From: Pseudarthrobacter sulfonivorans
Lineage (GTDB): Bacteria > Actinomycetota > Actinomycetes > Actinomycetales > Micrococcaceae
Length of the DNA stretch: 64,000 nt
Direction: 5' to 3'
NCBI RefSeq assembly: GCF_024391045.1
Contig: NZ_JANFCZ010000002.1
Span: 124,001 to 188,000 of the forward strand
In this document: positions 1 through 8,693 of the stretch, piece by piece
Numbering within the stretch: the stretch's first letter is position 1
Layout: the number at the start of each line of letters is the position of its first letter
Notes under the pieces: model-generated
The model's input: only the letters and a program-made list of their open reading frames with translations
Told to the model about the DNA's origin: nothing
Database searches by the model: none
Made by a program: the position numbers and the translations under genes

Positions 1-606
1 GCCGAATCCGTGGCGGCACTGCAGGCTGCCCAGGACTCCGTATACAAGGACGCCTGGGCCGGCGTCTCCTCCAAGGAATCCGCCGACGACTTCGCCGCAG
101 GCCTGGCTTCGGCCACCCTGTCGTCCACCGGTTCGCTGATCGGCATCCTGAAGTCCGCCAAGTTCAACGTAGGCGTCGGGTTCCTGCCGGGCGGCTCCAA
201 GGAAAAGACCGGGGTGTGCCCCACCGGCGGCGCCGGCTTGGGCATCCCCAGCGGCGTCACCAAGGAGGAACAGCTCGCCGCCGCCATGTTCCTGCAGTTC
301 ATGACCGAGCCGGAAAACACGGCCGCGTTCTCGGCCGCCACCGGTTACATGCCCACCCGGACCTCGGCTGACATGACCGCGGTGCTGGCCCAGACCCCGC
401 AGATCAAGATCGCCATGGACCAGCTGGCCGTCACCAAAGTGCAGGACAACGCCCGTGCGTTCCTGCCCGGCGCCGACCAGGAAATGGCCAAGGCGGCCGC
501 CAAGATCCTGACCCAGCAGGGCGATGTCAAGGCCACCATGACCGAGCTGAAGGCAACGCTCGAGGGAATCTACACCAAGGACGTCAAGCCCAAGCTCAAG
601 GCCTGA
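1..606 (+). CDS. ABC transporter sugar-binding lipoprotein, C-terminal part (5' end outside window)
   Basis: The reading frame is open from base 1 and stops with TGA at 604-606, so about 201 C-terminal residues are present and the signal peptide is missing. The segment GVCPTGGAGLGIPSG, followed by an EEQLAAAMFLQFM helix and the GYMPTRTSA motif, is typical of family-1 (UgpB/MalE-like) extracellular solute-binding proteins for sugars or glycerol 3-phosphate. The protein would act outside the membrane, handing ligand to a permease/ATPase pair that is not in this window. No plus-strand gene follows it directly, so it is the last gene of its transcription unit here. The ligand cannot be told from this fragment. 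Confidence 0.85.
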   Translation, partial: AESVAALQAAQDSVYKDAWAGVSSKESADDFAAGLASATLSSTGSLIGILKSAKFNVGVGFLPGGSKEKTGVCPTGGAGLGIPSGVTKEEQLAAAMFLQFMTEPENTAAFSAATGYMPTRTSADMTAVLAQTPQIKIAMDQLAVTKVQDNARAFLPGADQEMAKAAAKILTQQGDVKATMTELKATLEGIYTKDVKPKLKA

Positions 607-658
607 CTTCCGTGCCAGCCGGTGGGCCGCGGCGGGAAGCTCACCGCTGCGGCCCCCA

Positions 659-724
659 CCCAACTGGGTCGCAGTAGATGTCGTTATGAGCCCTCATAAC
701 AGCATCAACTGCGACCCAGTTGGG
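659..724. repeat. 66-bp imperfect palindromic repeat, copy 1
   Basis: The two 32-bp arms (659-690 and 693-724) are inverted copies matching at 29 of 32 positions, with a 2-nt centre. The outer arm reads CCCAACTGGGTCGCAG. The element sits between convergent genes (sugar-binding gene and map) and is followed by TTTAAG, so it can double as a transcription terminator. A second element of the same length and related sequence lies at 14097-14162, which points to a dispersed repeat family rather than an ordinary terminator. Confidence 0.85.
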
Positions 725-736
725 TTTAAGCAGCGG

Positions 737-1564
737 TTACGGAATGGGGACGGGGGTGACGCCGAGCGGGACCAGGTGCTCCGCGCCGCCGTCGGGCGCT
801 GAAAGGACCCAGATCCCCCGGTCGTGGACGGCCACCGAGTGTTCCCACTGGCAGGAGCGCTTGCCGTCGGTGGTCACCACGGTCCAGTCGTCCGCCAGCA
901 CGGCGGTGTCAATGCTGCCGCGGACCAGCATGGGCTCGATGGCCAGGCACAGGCCTGCCTTGACCTTGGGGCCGCGGTGGTTGGTCCGGTAGTTCAGGAC
1001 ATCCGGTGCCATGTGCATTTCGGAACCGATGCCGTGGCCCACGTAGTCTTCCAGGATGCCCAGCGGCTTGCCCGGCACCGAGGAGACGTAGTCATCGATG
1101 GCTGCACCGACGTCGCCCACGTGGCCTCGCTTGGCCAGTGCCGCGATGCCGTGCCACATGGCGGCCTGCGTGACGTCCGAGAGGCGCTGGTCCTCGGGAT
1201 CCGCCGTGCCAACAATTACCGTCCGGGCAGAGTCCGAGTGCCAGCCGTCAACGATCGCGCCGCCGTCGATGGAGATGATGTCTCCGTCCTTCAGGACCTT
1301 GCTGCCGGGAATCCCGTGCACCACTTCCTCGTTCACGGACGTGCAGACCGTCGCCGGGAAGCCGTGGTAGCCGAGGAAGTTGGACTTGGCACCTGCCTCG
1401 TTCAGCACCGCGGCGAAGACGTCGTCCAGGTGCTTGGTGGTGACGCCGGGCACGGCCGCGGCCACGGCCGCGTCCAGGGCACGGCTCAGGACCAGGCCGG
1501 CCTCGTGCATGGTGCGCATCTGGGCGTTGGTCTTGTATTCGATACGGGGCTGGCCGAAAGCCAT
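737..1564 (-). CDS. map: Type I methionine aminopeptidase
   Basis: This 275-residue cytosolic metalloenzyme removes the initiator methionine from new proteins. The frame can be extended to 1708, but the start at 1564 (MAFGQPRIEYKT) is preferred: it has an AAAGGA ribosome site 7-8 nt upstream, and the longer version would run through the adk 3' end. Metal and substrate residues are visible in order: H in YHGFPATVC, D in ISIDGGAIVDGWHSDSART, H in YVGHGIGSEMH, E in LAIEPM, and the final E in QWEHSVAV. It follows adk at 70 nt, with a strong hairpin between them. infA, which often follows map, is not next to it. Confidence 0.95.
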   Translation of the reverse strand: MAFGQPRIEYKTNAQMRTMHEAGLVLSRALDAAVAAAVPGVTTKHLDDVFAAVLNEAGAKSNFLGYHGFPATVCTSVNEEVVHGIPGSKVLKDGDIISIDGGAIVDGWHSDSARTVIVGTADPEDQRLSDVTQAAMWHGIAALAKRGHVGDVGAAIDDYVSSVPGKPLGILEDYVGHGIGSEMHMAPDVLNYRTNHRGPKVKAGLCLAIEPMLVRGSIDTAVLADDWTVVTTDGKRSCQWEHSVAVHDRGIWVLSAPDGGAEHLVPLGVTPVPIP

Positions 1565-1584
1565 GGTGTGTCCTTTCAATGGCT

Positions 1585-1615
1585 GAGGCTCCTCCCGGAA
1601 TCCGGGAGGAGCCTC
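1585..1615 (-). terminator. Perfect 15-bp hairpin between adk and map
   Basis: GAGGCTCCTCCCGGA (1585-1599) is followed, after one base, by its exact inverse complement (1601-1615). It lies between the adk stop and the map ribosome site (1571-1576). No T-run follows on the minus strand, so it may be a partial terminator, a pause or RNA-stability element, or a translation-control hairpin rather than a full terminator. Confidence 0.6.
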
Positions 1616-1634
1616 GAATAACTTAGTTGCCTGT

Positions 1635-2213
1635 TCAGGCGGCCTGCGCTCCCTTGATGGCTTCCATGACGCGGTCGGTGACCTCGTCGATGCCGCCGAT
1701 GCCGTCAACCCGGGTCAGGATGCCACGGTCGGCATACTTGGCCACAACGGCTTCGGTCTGCTCGTGGTAGAGGTCCAGTCGGTGACGGATAACGGCTTCG
1801 TTGTCGTCACTCCGGCCGGTTTCCTTGGCACGGCCCAGGAGGCGTGCCACGAGTTCCTCATCGTCTGCAGTCAGCTGCAGGACGACGTCGAGCTTTTCCT
1901 CGCTGCTGGCGAGGATCCCGTCGAGGTAATCCACCTGCGCGGTGGTGCGCGGGTACCCGTCCAGGAGGAAGCCGTTTTCGACGTCGGACTCGCCGAGCCG
2001 GTCACGGACCATCTTGTTGGTCACGCTGTCCGGAACGAAGTCGCCGGCGTCCATGTACTTCTTGGCCTCGATGCCAAGGGGCGTTTCGCCCTTCACATTG
2101 GCTCGGAAGATATCGCCGGTGGAGATCGCCACGACACCGAGGCGCTCGGAGATACGTTCCGCTTGGGTTCCTTTACCGGAGCCGGGCGGCCCAATAATCA
2201 ACATTTTAGTCAT
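1635..2213 (-). CDS. adk: Adenylate kinase
   Basis: This 192-residue cytosolic enzyme interconverts ATP + AMP and 2 ADP. The P-loop GPPGSGKGT is at residues 8-16, the AMP-binding STGDIFRA follows near 32-39, then LLDGYPRT, with a short LID around GRAKETGRSDD. The lack of the long zinc-finger LID makes it the short bacterial type usual in Actinobacteria. Its ATG overlaps the secY stop by 4 nt (ATGA), so translation is probably coupled in the secY-adk-map order. Confidence 0.97.
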   Translation of the reverse strand: MTKMLIIGPPGSGKGTQAERISERLGVVAISTGDIFRANVKGETPLGIEAKKYMDAGDFVPDSVTNKMVRDRLGESDVENGFLLDGYPRTTAQVDYLDGILASSEEKLDVVLQLTADDEELVARLLGRAKETGRSDDNEAVIRHRLDLYHEQTEAVVAKYADRGILTRVDGIGGIDEVTDRVMEAIKGAQAA

Positions 2214-3520
2214 CGCAATAGCCCTTCGTAGTGACGTTGCTGTAGTTGCGCATCTATTTGCTTGACGGTTTCAAGGCCAACACCCACCATGATCAGGATC
2301 GAGGTGCCACCGAACGGGAAGTTCTGGTTCGCGTTGATCAGTACCAATGCAATCAGCGGAATGAGCGCCACGAAGCCCAGGTAAAAGGCCCCGGGGAGCG
2401 TGATCCTTGAGAGCACGTACTGCAGGTAGTCCGCGGTCGGTTTACCGGCACGGATACCCGGAATGAAACCGCCGTACTTTTTCATATTGTCGGAGACCTC
2501 TTCAGGGTTGAAGGTGATCGCGACGTAGAAGTAGGTGAAGAACACGATCATGGCGAAGTACAGCACCATGTAGATCGGGTGATCTCCTCGTGTCAGGTTG
2601 TTGTTGATCCACTCAACCCACGGCTGCAGCGGCTCGCCGTTCTTGGGCTGGTTGAACTGTGAAATCAGCCCCGGCAGGTACAGCATGGAGGACGCGAAGA
2701 TCACAGGGATCACGCCTGCCATGTTCACCTTGATGGGGATGTAGGTGCTGGTGCCGCCCACGGTACGGCGGCCGATCATGCGCTTGGCATACTGCACCGG
2801 AACACGGCGTTGGGACTGCTCCACGAAGACCACCAGGGCAACTGTCACCAGTCCAATGGCGAGGACCAGGAAGAACGTTCCCGGACCCTGCGAGGTCCAG
2901 ATCGCACCCAGGGAGGTGGGGAACTGCGCGGCGATGGAGGTGAAGATGAGCAGCGACATACCGTTGCCGACACCCTTTTCCGTGACCAGTTCGCCCATCC
3001 ACATGATGAGTCCGGTACCGGCGGTGAGCGTGATGATAATCAGGATCGTGGTGACGATGCTGTTATCGGGGATGATCGGCAGCGCACAGCCCGGCAGCAG
3101 CTGGCCTGAGCGGGCCAACGACACCAGCGTCGTGGCGTTGAGCAAACCAAGGGCAATGGTGAGGTACCGGGTGTACTGGGTGAGCTTGGACTGCCCTGAG
3201 GCGCCCTCCTCGTACAGCTGCTGGAACCGGGGAATGACCACCCGGAGCAGCTGGACGATGATGCTGGCCGTAATGTACGGCATGATGCCCAGGGCGAAGA
3301 TGGACACCTGAAGCAAGGCGCCGCCGCTGAACAGGTTGACGAGCTGGTAGAGCCCGCCCGCGGTCTGACCGTTCTGCAAGCATTGCTGGACATTCTGGTA
3401 GTTCACACCAGGCGAGGGAATGAAGGCACCCAAGCGGAAGATTGTGATGATTCCCAGCGTGAACAACAACTTGCGTCGCAGATCAGGCGTGCGAAAGGCC
3501 CGGCCAAATGCGCTAAGCAA
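2210..3520 (-). CDS. secY: Preprotein translocase channel subunit SecY
   Basis: This 436-residue inner-membrane protein has ten hydrophobic segments and forms the SecYEG protein-conducting channel. The start is TTG at 3518-3520, with an AGGAGG ribosome site a few bases upstream (3525-3530); the N-terminus LSAFGRAFRTPDLRRKLLFT is the usual conserved cytosolic leader. The conserved cytosolic loops RRVPVQYAKRM and the C-terminal QQRHYEGLLR are visible. SecE is encoded about 38 kb away at 41.4-41.7 kb. A terminator after rplO separates secY from the ribosomal genes, so it may have its own promoter in 3521-3660. Confidence 0.97.
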   Translation of the reverse strand: MLSAFGRAFRTPDLRRKLLFTLGIITIFRLGAFIPSPGVNYQNVQQCLQNGQTAGGLYQLVNLFSGGALLQVSIFALGIMPYITASIIVQLLRVVIPRFQQLYEEGASGQSKLTQYTRYLTIALGLLNATTLVSLARSGQLLPGCALPIIPDNSIVTTILIIITLTAGTGLIMWMGELVTEKGVGNGMSLLIFTSIAAQFPTSLGAIWTSQGPGTFFLVLAIGLVTVALVVFVEQSQRRVPVQYAKRMIGRRTVGGTSTYIPIKVNMAGVIPVIFASSMLYLPGLISQFNQPKNGEPLQPWVEWINNNLTRGDHPIYMVLYFAMIVFFTYFYVAITFNPEEVSDNMKKYGGFIPGIRAGKPTADYLQYVLSRITLPGAFYLGFVALIPLIALVLINANQNFPFGGTSILIMVGVGLETVKQIDAQLQQRHYEGLLR

Positions 3521-3663
3521 GCGTCCTCCTGTGTTGTAAATGGGGTGGTGTGATGGGTGTCAATAATCCCAACAACCGAGTCTAACGGGTGGATTGGCCA
3601 TGCGAATAATCCGCGGGGCCAATCGCGCGACGGACGGCAGGAATTATTCGGTGTGCGGATGTG

Positions 3664-3710
3664 AAAAAACTCCCGGCGTGCAGGGCCCTGGGGTCCTGCA
3701 CACCGGGAGT
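3664..3710 (-). terminator. Rho-independent terminator after rplO
   Basis: On the minus strand, ACTCCCGG and GTGCAGG pair with CCTGCAC and CCGGGAGT around a short loop, followed by TTTTTT (3664-3669). It lies between the rplO stop and the secY start and should end the spc operon transcript, at least in part. Confidence 0.85.
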
Positions 3711-3738
3711 CAACAACGGACTTCCGCCCACCGGCTCC

Positions 3739-4221
3739 TTAGAGCGCGGTGGTGCTTCCGCCCGCTGCGGCGATCTTTTCTGCGGCGCTGGCCGAGAATG
3801 CGTGGGCGGTGACGTCAACCTTGACGGTGATGTCGCCGGTGCCCAGCACCTTGACGGGCTGGTTCTTGCGAACGGCGCCCTTTTCGACCAGGTTTTCCAC
3901 GGTGACGGCGCCACCTTCCGGGAACAGCTCGTTGAGCTTGTCCAGGTTTACAACCTGGAACTCAACCCGGAACGGGTTCTTGAAGCCGCGAAGCTTCGGC
4001 AGGCGCATGTGCAGCGGCAGCTGGCCGCCGGCAAAGCCAGCCTTGACCTGGTAGCGGGCCTTCGTACCCTTGGTACCGCGGCCAGCGGTCTTACCCTTGG
4101 AACCTTCACCACGACCCACACGGGTCTTGGCGGTCTTGGCACCCGGGGCGGGACGCAGGTGGTGGACCTTCAGAGCGTTCTGCTTCTCAGCAGACTCTGC
4201 GGCGGTCTTGTTCTCTGCCAT
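3739..4221 (-). CDS. rplO: 50S ribosomal protein L15
   Basis: L15 (160 residues) is a large-subunit protein that binds 23S rRNA late in assembly. The conserved N-terminal basic region [17 protein letters not shown], with [10 protein letters not shown], precedes the [18 protein letters not shown]-like block (here [19 protein letters not shown]). Its start codon shares one base with the rpmD stop, implying coupled translation. It is the last ribosomal protein of the spc operon before the terminator at 3664-3710. Confidence 0.97.
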   Translation of the reverse strand: MAENKTAAESAEKQNALKVHHLRPAPGAKTAKTRVGRGEGSKGKTAGRGTKGTKARYQVKAGFAGGQLPLHMRLPKLRGFKNPFRVEFQVVNLDKLNELFPEGGAVTVENLVEKGAVRKNQPVKVLGTGDITVKVDVTAHAFSASAAEKIAAAGGSTTAL

Positions 4222-4427
4222 TACTTCGCCTCCTCTACATTCACGAGGTGCGGAACCGTGTTGAGCATTCCCACGGTGACGGCGTCGGCGGTGCGGACAA
4301 CTGTGTGTCCGATCCGCTTCAGGCCGAGTGACCGCAGGGTGTCGCGCTGGTTCTGCTTGGCGCCAATGACGCCCTTGATCTGGGTGATCTCCAACTGGGA
4401 GTCGGAGGGAATCAGGTTCTTAGCCAT
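4221..4427 (-). CDS. rpmD: 50S ribosomal protein L30
   Basis: This small 68-residue large-subunit protein carries the family signature [20 protein letters not shown], followed by the [20 protein letters not shown] block. Its length is normal for bacterial L30. It lies 3 nt after the rpsE stop and one base overlaps rplO, keeping the standard rpsE-rpmD-rplO order. Confidence 0.97.
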   Translation of the reverse strand: MAKNLIPSDSQLEITQIKGVIGAKQNQRDTLRSLGLKRIGHTVVRTADAVTVGMLNTVPHLVNVEEAK

Positions 4428-4430
4428 GAC

Positions 4431-5162
4431 TTAGACACCCGCCTTCTGGTTCAGGATTGCCTTCACCATTGCCGGCGGAGCAACCTCGTCGAGGGGCAGG
4501 CCGCGGCGTGCTGCCACTGCTGCCGGCTCTTCGAGACGCTTCAGGGCATCAACGGTCGCGTGAACGATGTTGATGGCGTTTGCGGAACCGAGCGACTTGG
4601 AGAGGATGTCGTGGATGCCCACGCACTCCAGTACTGCACGGACCGGACCACCGGCGATAACACCGGTACCAGCGGAAGCCGGACGCAGCATAACAACGCC
4701 TGCAGCAGCCTCACCCTGTACGCGGTGCGGGATGGTGTTGCCAATGCGGGGTACGCGGAAGAAGGACTTCTTGGCCTCTTCAACGCCCTTCGCGATTGCG
4801 GCAGGAACTTCCTTAGCCTTGCCGTAGCCAACGCCGACCATACCGTTACCGTCACCAACGACGACCAGAGCGGTGAAGCTGAAGCGACGACCACCCTTGA
4901 CCACCTTGGAAACGCGGTTGATGGTGACAACGCGTTCTACGAACTGGCTCTTCTCAGCTTCACGGCCGCCGTCGCGGCCACCACGGCCACCACGGTCGCC
5001 GCGGCCCTGGCCACGGTCTCCACGCTCGCCACGACGAGCGCCACCACGGCGGTCGTCAGCGGCAGCTGCGGGAGCAGTGGTCTCAGTGGCCGGAGCAGCT
5101 ACGGCTTCAGTCGCCTTCTGATCTGCAGACACAGTGTCCTTTTCCTTGTTTGCTTCCGTCAC
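4431..5162 (-). CDS. rpsE: 30S ribosomal protein S5 with N-terminal RG-rich extension
   Basis: S5 contributes to decoding accuracy near the mRNA entry channel. The core (about residues 75-243) has [21 protein letters not shown] and the [12 protein letters not shown] motif. Before it is an extension of about 70 residues that is acidic/alanine-rich and then strongly Arg-Gly rich ([20 protein letters not shown]), making the protein 243 residues against about 165 in E. coli. The GTG start overlaps the rplR stop by 4 nt (GTGA). RG-rich tails commonly bind RNA; a role here is inference. Confidence 0.95.
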   Translation of the reverse strand: MTEANKEKDTVSADQKATEAVAAPATETTAPAAAADDRRGGARRGERGDRGQGRGDRGGRGGRDGGREAEKSQFVERVVTINRVSKVVKGGRRFSFTALVVVGDGNGMVGVGYGKAKEVPAAIAKGVEEAKKSFFRVPRIGNTIPHRVQGEAAAGVVMLRPASAGTGVIAGGPVRAVLECVGIHDILSKSLGSANAINIVHATVDALKRLEEPAAVAARRGLPLDEVAPPAMVKAILNQKAGV

Positions 5163-5542
5163 AGTGACAGCCCACCTTCACGTGCGCCGTCAGCGACAGC
5201 AGCAATCCGGCCGTGGTACTTGTTACCACCGCGGTCGAAGACAACTGCTTCGATACCGGCAGCCTTCGCACGCTCGGCAACGAGCTCGCCAACGCGCTTG
5301 GCCTTGGCGGTCTTGTCGCCTTCGAATGCACGAAGGTCGGCTTCCAGCGTGGAGGCGCTTGCTACGGTCAGGCCCTTGGTGTCATCGACAACCTGGACGA
5401 ACACGTGGCGTGCGGAACGGTTGACGACCAGACGAGGACGTACAGCCGTACCGGAGATGCGCTTGCGGATACGAAGCTGGCGGCGGCTGCGCGAAGCAGA
5501 CTTGCTCTTGTTCGTGCGCTTCTTGTTAATTGAGATGGCCAT
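5159..5542 (-). CDS. rplR: 50S ribosomal protein L18
   Basis: L18 (127 residues) binds 5S rRNA together with L5. The basic N-terminus, [21 protein letters not shown], and the C-terminal [21 protein letters not shown] block match the family. It starts 2 nt after the rplF stop and overlaps rpsE by 4 nt, so it is translationally tied to both neighbours. Confidence 0.97.
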   Translation of the reverse strand: MAISINKKRTNKSKSASRSRRQLRIRKRISGTAVRPRLVVNRSARHVFVQVVDDTKGLTVASASTLEADLRAFEGDKTAKAKRVGELVAERAKAAGIEAVVFDRGGNKYHGRIAAVADGAREGGLSL

Positions 5543-5544
5543 GG

Positions 5545-6081
5545 TTACTTACCAGCCTTTCCGACCTTGCGGCGGATGACTTCGCCTGCGTAGCGAATGC
5601 CCTTGCCCTTATAGGGGTCCGGCTTCCGCAGCTTGCGAATGTTGGCAGCAACCTCGCCGACCTGCTGCTTGTTGATTCCTGAAACAGAGAGCTTGGTCGG
5701 GGTCTCAACTGCAAAGGTGATGCCCTCCGGTGCGGAGACATTTACCGGGTGGCTGAAACCGAGAGCGAACTCCAGGTCAGATCCCTTGGCCTGAACGCGG
5801 TAACCGGTACCAACGATTTCAAGCTTCTTCTCGTAGCCCTTGGTAACGCCCTCGATCATGTTGGAGATCAGGGTGCGGGTCAGGCCGTGGAGTGAACGGG
5901 AGGCGCGCTCGTCGTTCGGGCGGGCGACGGTCAGGGTCTCTGCTTCCAGGGAAACCTCGATCGGGCTGGCCACAGTGTGGTTCAGCTCGCCCTTGGCACC
6001 CTTGACGCTGACGACAGAGCCGTCAACCTTGACCTCAACGCCGGCGGGAACGGTGATGGGGAGACGTCCAATACGTGACAT
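5545..6081 (-). CDS. rplF: 50S ribosomal protein L6
   Basis: L6 (178 residues) sits near the factor-binding site of the large subunit. It begins [17 protein letters not shown] and ends with the signature [25 protein letters not shown] region (near residues 154-178), the usual family hallmarks and length. It lies 18 nt after rpsH in the spc operon. Confidence 0.97.
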   Translation of the reverse strand: MSRIGRLPITVPAGVEVKVDGSVVSVKGAKGELNHTVASPIEVSLEAETLTVARPNDERASRSLHGLTRTLISNMIEGVTKGYEKKLEIVGTGYRVQAKGSDLEFALGFSHPVNVSAPEGITFAVETPTKLSVSGINKQQVGEVAANIRKLRKPDPYKGKGIRYAGEVIRRKVGKAGK

Positions 6082-6099
6082 TATTCTCTTCCTTTCCCG

Positions 6100-6498
6100 T
6101 TACCAGACGTAGGCGAGGACTTCGCCGCCCACGCCCTTCTTGCCGGCTTGCTTATCAGTCAAGAGGCCGGAAGAGGTGGACAGGATTGCGACACCCAGGC
6201 CACCGAGCACGTGCGGGAGGTTGGAGGACTTTGCGTAAACACGCAGGCCCGGCTTGGAAATACGACGAACACCAGCGATTGAACGCTCGCGGTTCGGACC
6301 GAACTTGAGCTCGAGGGTCAGCTTCTTGCCAACTTCAGCGTCTTCTTCTTTCCAGGAGGCGATGTAACCTTCGGCCTTCAGGATGTCGGCAACGCGTGCC
6401 TTGAGCTTGCTGTACGGCATGGTCACGGAATCGTGGTATGCCGAGTTTGCATTGCGCAGACGCGTAAGCATGTCTGCGACAGGATCTGTCATTGTCAT
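6100..6498 (-). CDS. rpsH: 30S ribosomal protein S8
   Basis: S8 (132 residues) is a primary 16S rRNA-binding protein and, in E. coli, the translational repressor of the spc operon. The N-terminus [17 protein letters not shown] and the C-terminal [19 protein letters not shown] region are typical. It follows rplE after a 79-nt spacer (6499-6577), exactly where the S14 gene normally lies; that spacer is too short for S14 and no S14 gene is seen anywhere in the window. Confidence 0.97.
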   Translation of the reverse strand: MTMTDPVADMLTRLRNANSAYHDSVTMPYSKLKARVADILKAEGYIASWKEEDAEVGKKLTLELKFGPNRERSIAGVRRISKPGLRVYAKSSNLPHVLGGLGVAILSTSSGLLTDKQAGKKGVGGEVLAYVW

Positions 6499-6577
6499 GG
6501 TGGGCTCTTGCCCTTCCTCATAACGGTTTCCTCGCCGCGGCGTGAAGCCTCGGCGAAGGACCTGTTACGTAGTTAGA

Positions 6578-7159
6578 TTAGTCTTCGGCCTTGAACGGGA
6601 AACCAAGCGCCTTCAGCAGCGCGCGGCCTTCGTCATCGGTCTTGGCAGTGGTCACAACCGTGATGTCCATGCCGCGGGTGCGGTCGATGGAATCCTGGTC
6701 GATTTCGTGGAACATAACCTGCTCGGTCAGACCGAAGGTGTAGTTGCCGTTGCCGTCGAACTGCTTGCCGCTGAGGCCGCGGAAGTCGCGGATACGGGGC
6801 AGAGCCAGCGTGACCAGACGATCCAGGAATTCCCACATGCGGTCCCCACGCAGAGTTGCGTGTGCGCCGATGGGCATGCCTTCGCGCAGCTTGAACTGTG
6901 CGATCGACTTGCGGGCCTTGGTTACCTGCGGCTTCTGGCCGGTGATGGCGGTGAGATCGCGGACAGCGCCGTCGATCAGCTTGGAGTCCTTGGCGGCATC
7001 TCCAACACCCATGTTCACAACGACCTTCACCAGGCGGGGAACCTGGTTGACGTTTTCGTACTTGAATTCCTCAATGAGCGTGCTCTTGATGGAATCGGCG
7101 TACTTGGTCTTCAGACGAGGAACGATCTTCGCTGCCGGAGTCTCGAGAGTCTCAGTCAT
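6578..7159 (-). CDS. rplE: 50S ribosomal protein L5
   Basis: L5 (193 residues) binds 5S rRNA and contacts the P-site tRNA. Recognisable blocks are [42 protein letters not shown] and [19 protein letters not shown]. The start codon overlaps the rplX stop by one base. The usual downstream neighbour rpsN/rpsZ is absent. Confidence 0.97.
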   Translation of the reverse strand: MTETLETPAAKIVPRLKTKYADSIKSTLIEEFKYENVNQVPRLVKVVVNMGVGDAAKDSKLIDGAVRDLTAITGQKPQVTKARKSIAQFKLREGMPIGAHATLRGDRMWEFLDRLVTLALPRIRDFRGLSGKQFDGNGNYTFGLTEQVMFHEIDQDSIDRTRGMDITVVTTAKTDDEGRALLKALGFPFKAED

Positions 7160-7518
7160 TAGATGTCCTTCCCGGAGCTCTTGGCCACGCGGACACGCAC
7201 TTCGCGCTTCACGCCATCGCGCTCAACGGTCTCGGTGCGGAAACCGACGCGGGTGGGCTTCTTGGTGGACGGGTCAACCAGAGCCACGTTGGAGATGTGG
7301 ATCGAAGCTTCTACGACCTCGATGCCACCGGTCTTGGTGCCGCGCTGCGACTGACCGACCTTGGTGTGCTTGGTTACGCGGTTAATGCCTTCAACCAACA
7401 CGCGGTTGGTCTCGGGGAATACGCGCAGAACCTTGCCCTGCTTGCCACGGTCGCCGCCGCGCTCAGCCTTGGCGCCAGTGATGACCTGAACGAGGTCACC
7501 CTTTTTGATCTTAGCCAT
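7159..7518 (-). CDS. rplX: 50S ribosomal protein L24
   Basis: L24 (119 residues) is an early assembly protein of the large subunit. The KOW motif near the N-terminus ([33 protein letters not shown]) is clear. It lies 3 nt after rplN and overlaps rplE by one base. Confidence 0.97.
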   Translation of the reverse strand: MAKIKKGDLVQVITGAKAERGGDRGKQGKVLRVFPETNRVLVEGINRVTKHTKVGQSQRGTKTGGIEVVEASIHISNVALVDPSTKKPTRVGFRTETVERDGVKREVRVRVAKSSGKDI

Positions 7519-7521
7519 GGA

Positions 7522-7890
7522 CTAGAGCACCTCCGGAGCCAGAGAAACGATCTTCATGAACTTCTTGTCACGGAGTTCACGACCAACCGGTCCGAAGATA
7601 CGGGTACCGCGGGGGTCACCGTCAGCCTTCAGGATCACAGCTGCGTTCTCGTCAAACTTGATGTAGGAACCATCCGCACGGCGGCGTTCCTTCTTGGTAC
7701 GGACGATGACTGCCTTGACAACATCGCCCTTCTTTACGTTGCCGCCCGGAATTGCGTCCTTGACGGTAGCGACGATGACGTCGCCAATGCCTGCGTAGCG
7801 ACGGCCAGATCCACCGAGAACGCGAATGGTAAGGATTTCCTTAGCACCCGTGTTGTCGGCGACCTTGAGTCGCGACTCCTGCTGAATCAC
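7522..7890 (-). CDS. rplN: 50S ribosomal protein L14
   Basis: L14 (122 residues) is at the subunit interface. It begins [18 protein letters not shown] and ends [15 protein letters not shown], both diagnostic. It is the first gene of the spc half of the cluster; the 494-nt spacer upstream holds a terminator for the S10 operon and a promoter-like TGCTAAGAT, so this gene probably starts its own transcript. Confidence 0.97.
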   Translation of the reverse strand: MIQQESRLKVADNTGAKEILTIRVLGGSGRRYAGIGDVIVATVKDAIPGGNVKKGDVVKAVIVRTKKERRRADGSYIKFDENAAVILKADGDPRGTRIFGPVGRELRDKKFMKIVSLAPEVL

Positions 7891-8138
7891 TATTTACTCC
7901 TTGCGTCGCGCCGGTTCTCAGGCCGAGATCTTGCTACGGAATGAGCCTTGCGGAACGGTTGATCGGGGTGTCTCTTGACCTGCCTGGATTTTGCCAGACC
8001 AGGCCTAAACTCCCGTGCCAAAAACATTTGCATCCCAGGTGGTTTCGGACGGGTCCGAAGCGCGAGGGGGCACTATGCCGTGGCACGATTGTTTACGAGG
8101 TTGATGTCGACGCACGAACGGCGCCATACAAACTCAAA

Positions 8139-8147
8139 ATCTTAGCA
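8139..8147 (-). promoter_or_regulatory. Candidate extended -10 of the spc (rplN) promoter
   Basis: On the minus strand the sequence is TGCTAAGAT, an extended -10 form. Similar TGCTA boxes lie upstream of rpsJ (13929-13937) and rpsL (25167-25175). No convincing -35 was seen. Confidence 0.4.
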
Positions 8148-8333
8148 CATTTTGGGCCAGCACCCATATCACCAGCAGCGCTCACCCCGCAAGACGGACG
8201 ACGGCGTCACGCACCGCATGCAATCGGCCCGCCGCGGGTGCCGCTCCCCCGCAAACCCGGCCCGCCGGCGTCGGACGCTCTCTCAGTTGATGCGCCATTT
8301 CGGGCGACGCTCGCGCACTCACCCGTTAACGCG

Positions 8334-8367
8334 GAAACCCCCGCTCCCAAGTGGGAACGGGGGTTTC
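8334..8367 (-). terminator. Terminator after rpsQ (S10 operon)
   Basis: GAAACCCCCG (8334-8343) pairs with CGGGGGTTTC (8358-8367), with further pairing of CTCCCA and TGGGA inside. It is 18 nt downstream of the rpsQ stop on the minus strand. Confidence 0.75.
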
Positions 8368-8384
8368 TGCTGCAGTAACTGGTG

Positions 8385-8693
8385 TTACTTGGCCTTTTCG
8401 AGGATCTCGACCAGGCGCCACCGCTTGGTAGCGGACAGCGGGCGGGTCTCGGCGAGGAGCACGAGGTCGCCGATGCCGGCGCTGTTCTCTTCGTCGTGAG
8501 CCTTGATCTTGGTGTTGCGGCGGATGACCTTGCCGTACAAAGCGTGCTTCACGCGGTCTTCTACCTGGACAACGATGGTCTTTTCCATCTTGTCCGAGAC
8601 CACGTAGCCACGCTTCGTCTTACGGTAACCGCGTTCGCCAGCCGTAGCTGCTGCGGAAACAGTTTCCGTCACGTTCTCGTCCTTTTCACTCAC
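8385..8693 (-). CDS. rpsQ: 30S ribosomal protein S17
   Basis: S17 (102 residues) is a primary 16S rRNA binder. The core [24 protein letters not shown], then the [16 protein letters not shown] and [22 protein letters not shown] blocks, match the OB-fold family. An additional short N-terminal stretch (about 20 residues, acidic/alanine) precedes the core. It overlaps rpmC by 4 nt and is the last gene before the terminator. Confidence 0.97.
   Translation of the reverse strand: MSEKDENVTETVSAAATAGERGYRKTKRGYVVSDKMEKTIVVQVEDRVKHALYGKVIRRNTKIKAHDEENSAGIGDLVLLAETRPLSATKRWRLVEILEKAK

Larger units (their letters stand above)
7891..8384 (-). other. Spacer between S10 and spc operons with leader of rplN
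   Basis: No coding frame is supported in these 494 bases. The rpsQ-proximal end carries a terminator (8334-8367). The middle carries a promoter-like extended -10 box on the minus strand (8139-8147), leaving an untranslated leader of roughly 240 nt before rplN. No clear tRNA or riboswitch signature was seen in the leader. Confidence 0.6.

Noticed and set aside
824-1621. 265-codon plus-strand frame over map
   Set aside because: Reverse of the methionine aminopeptidase gene.
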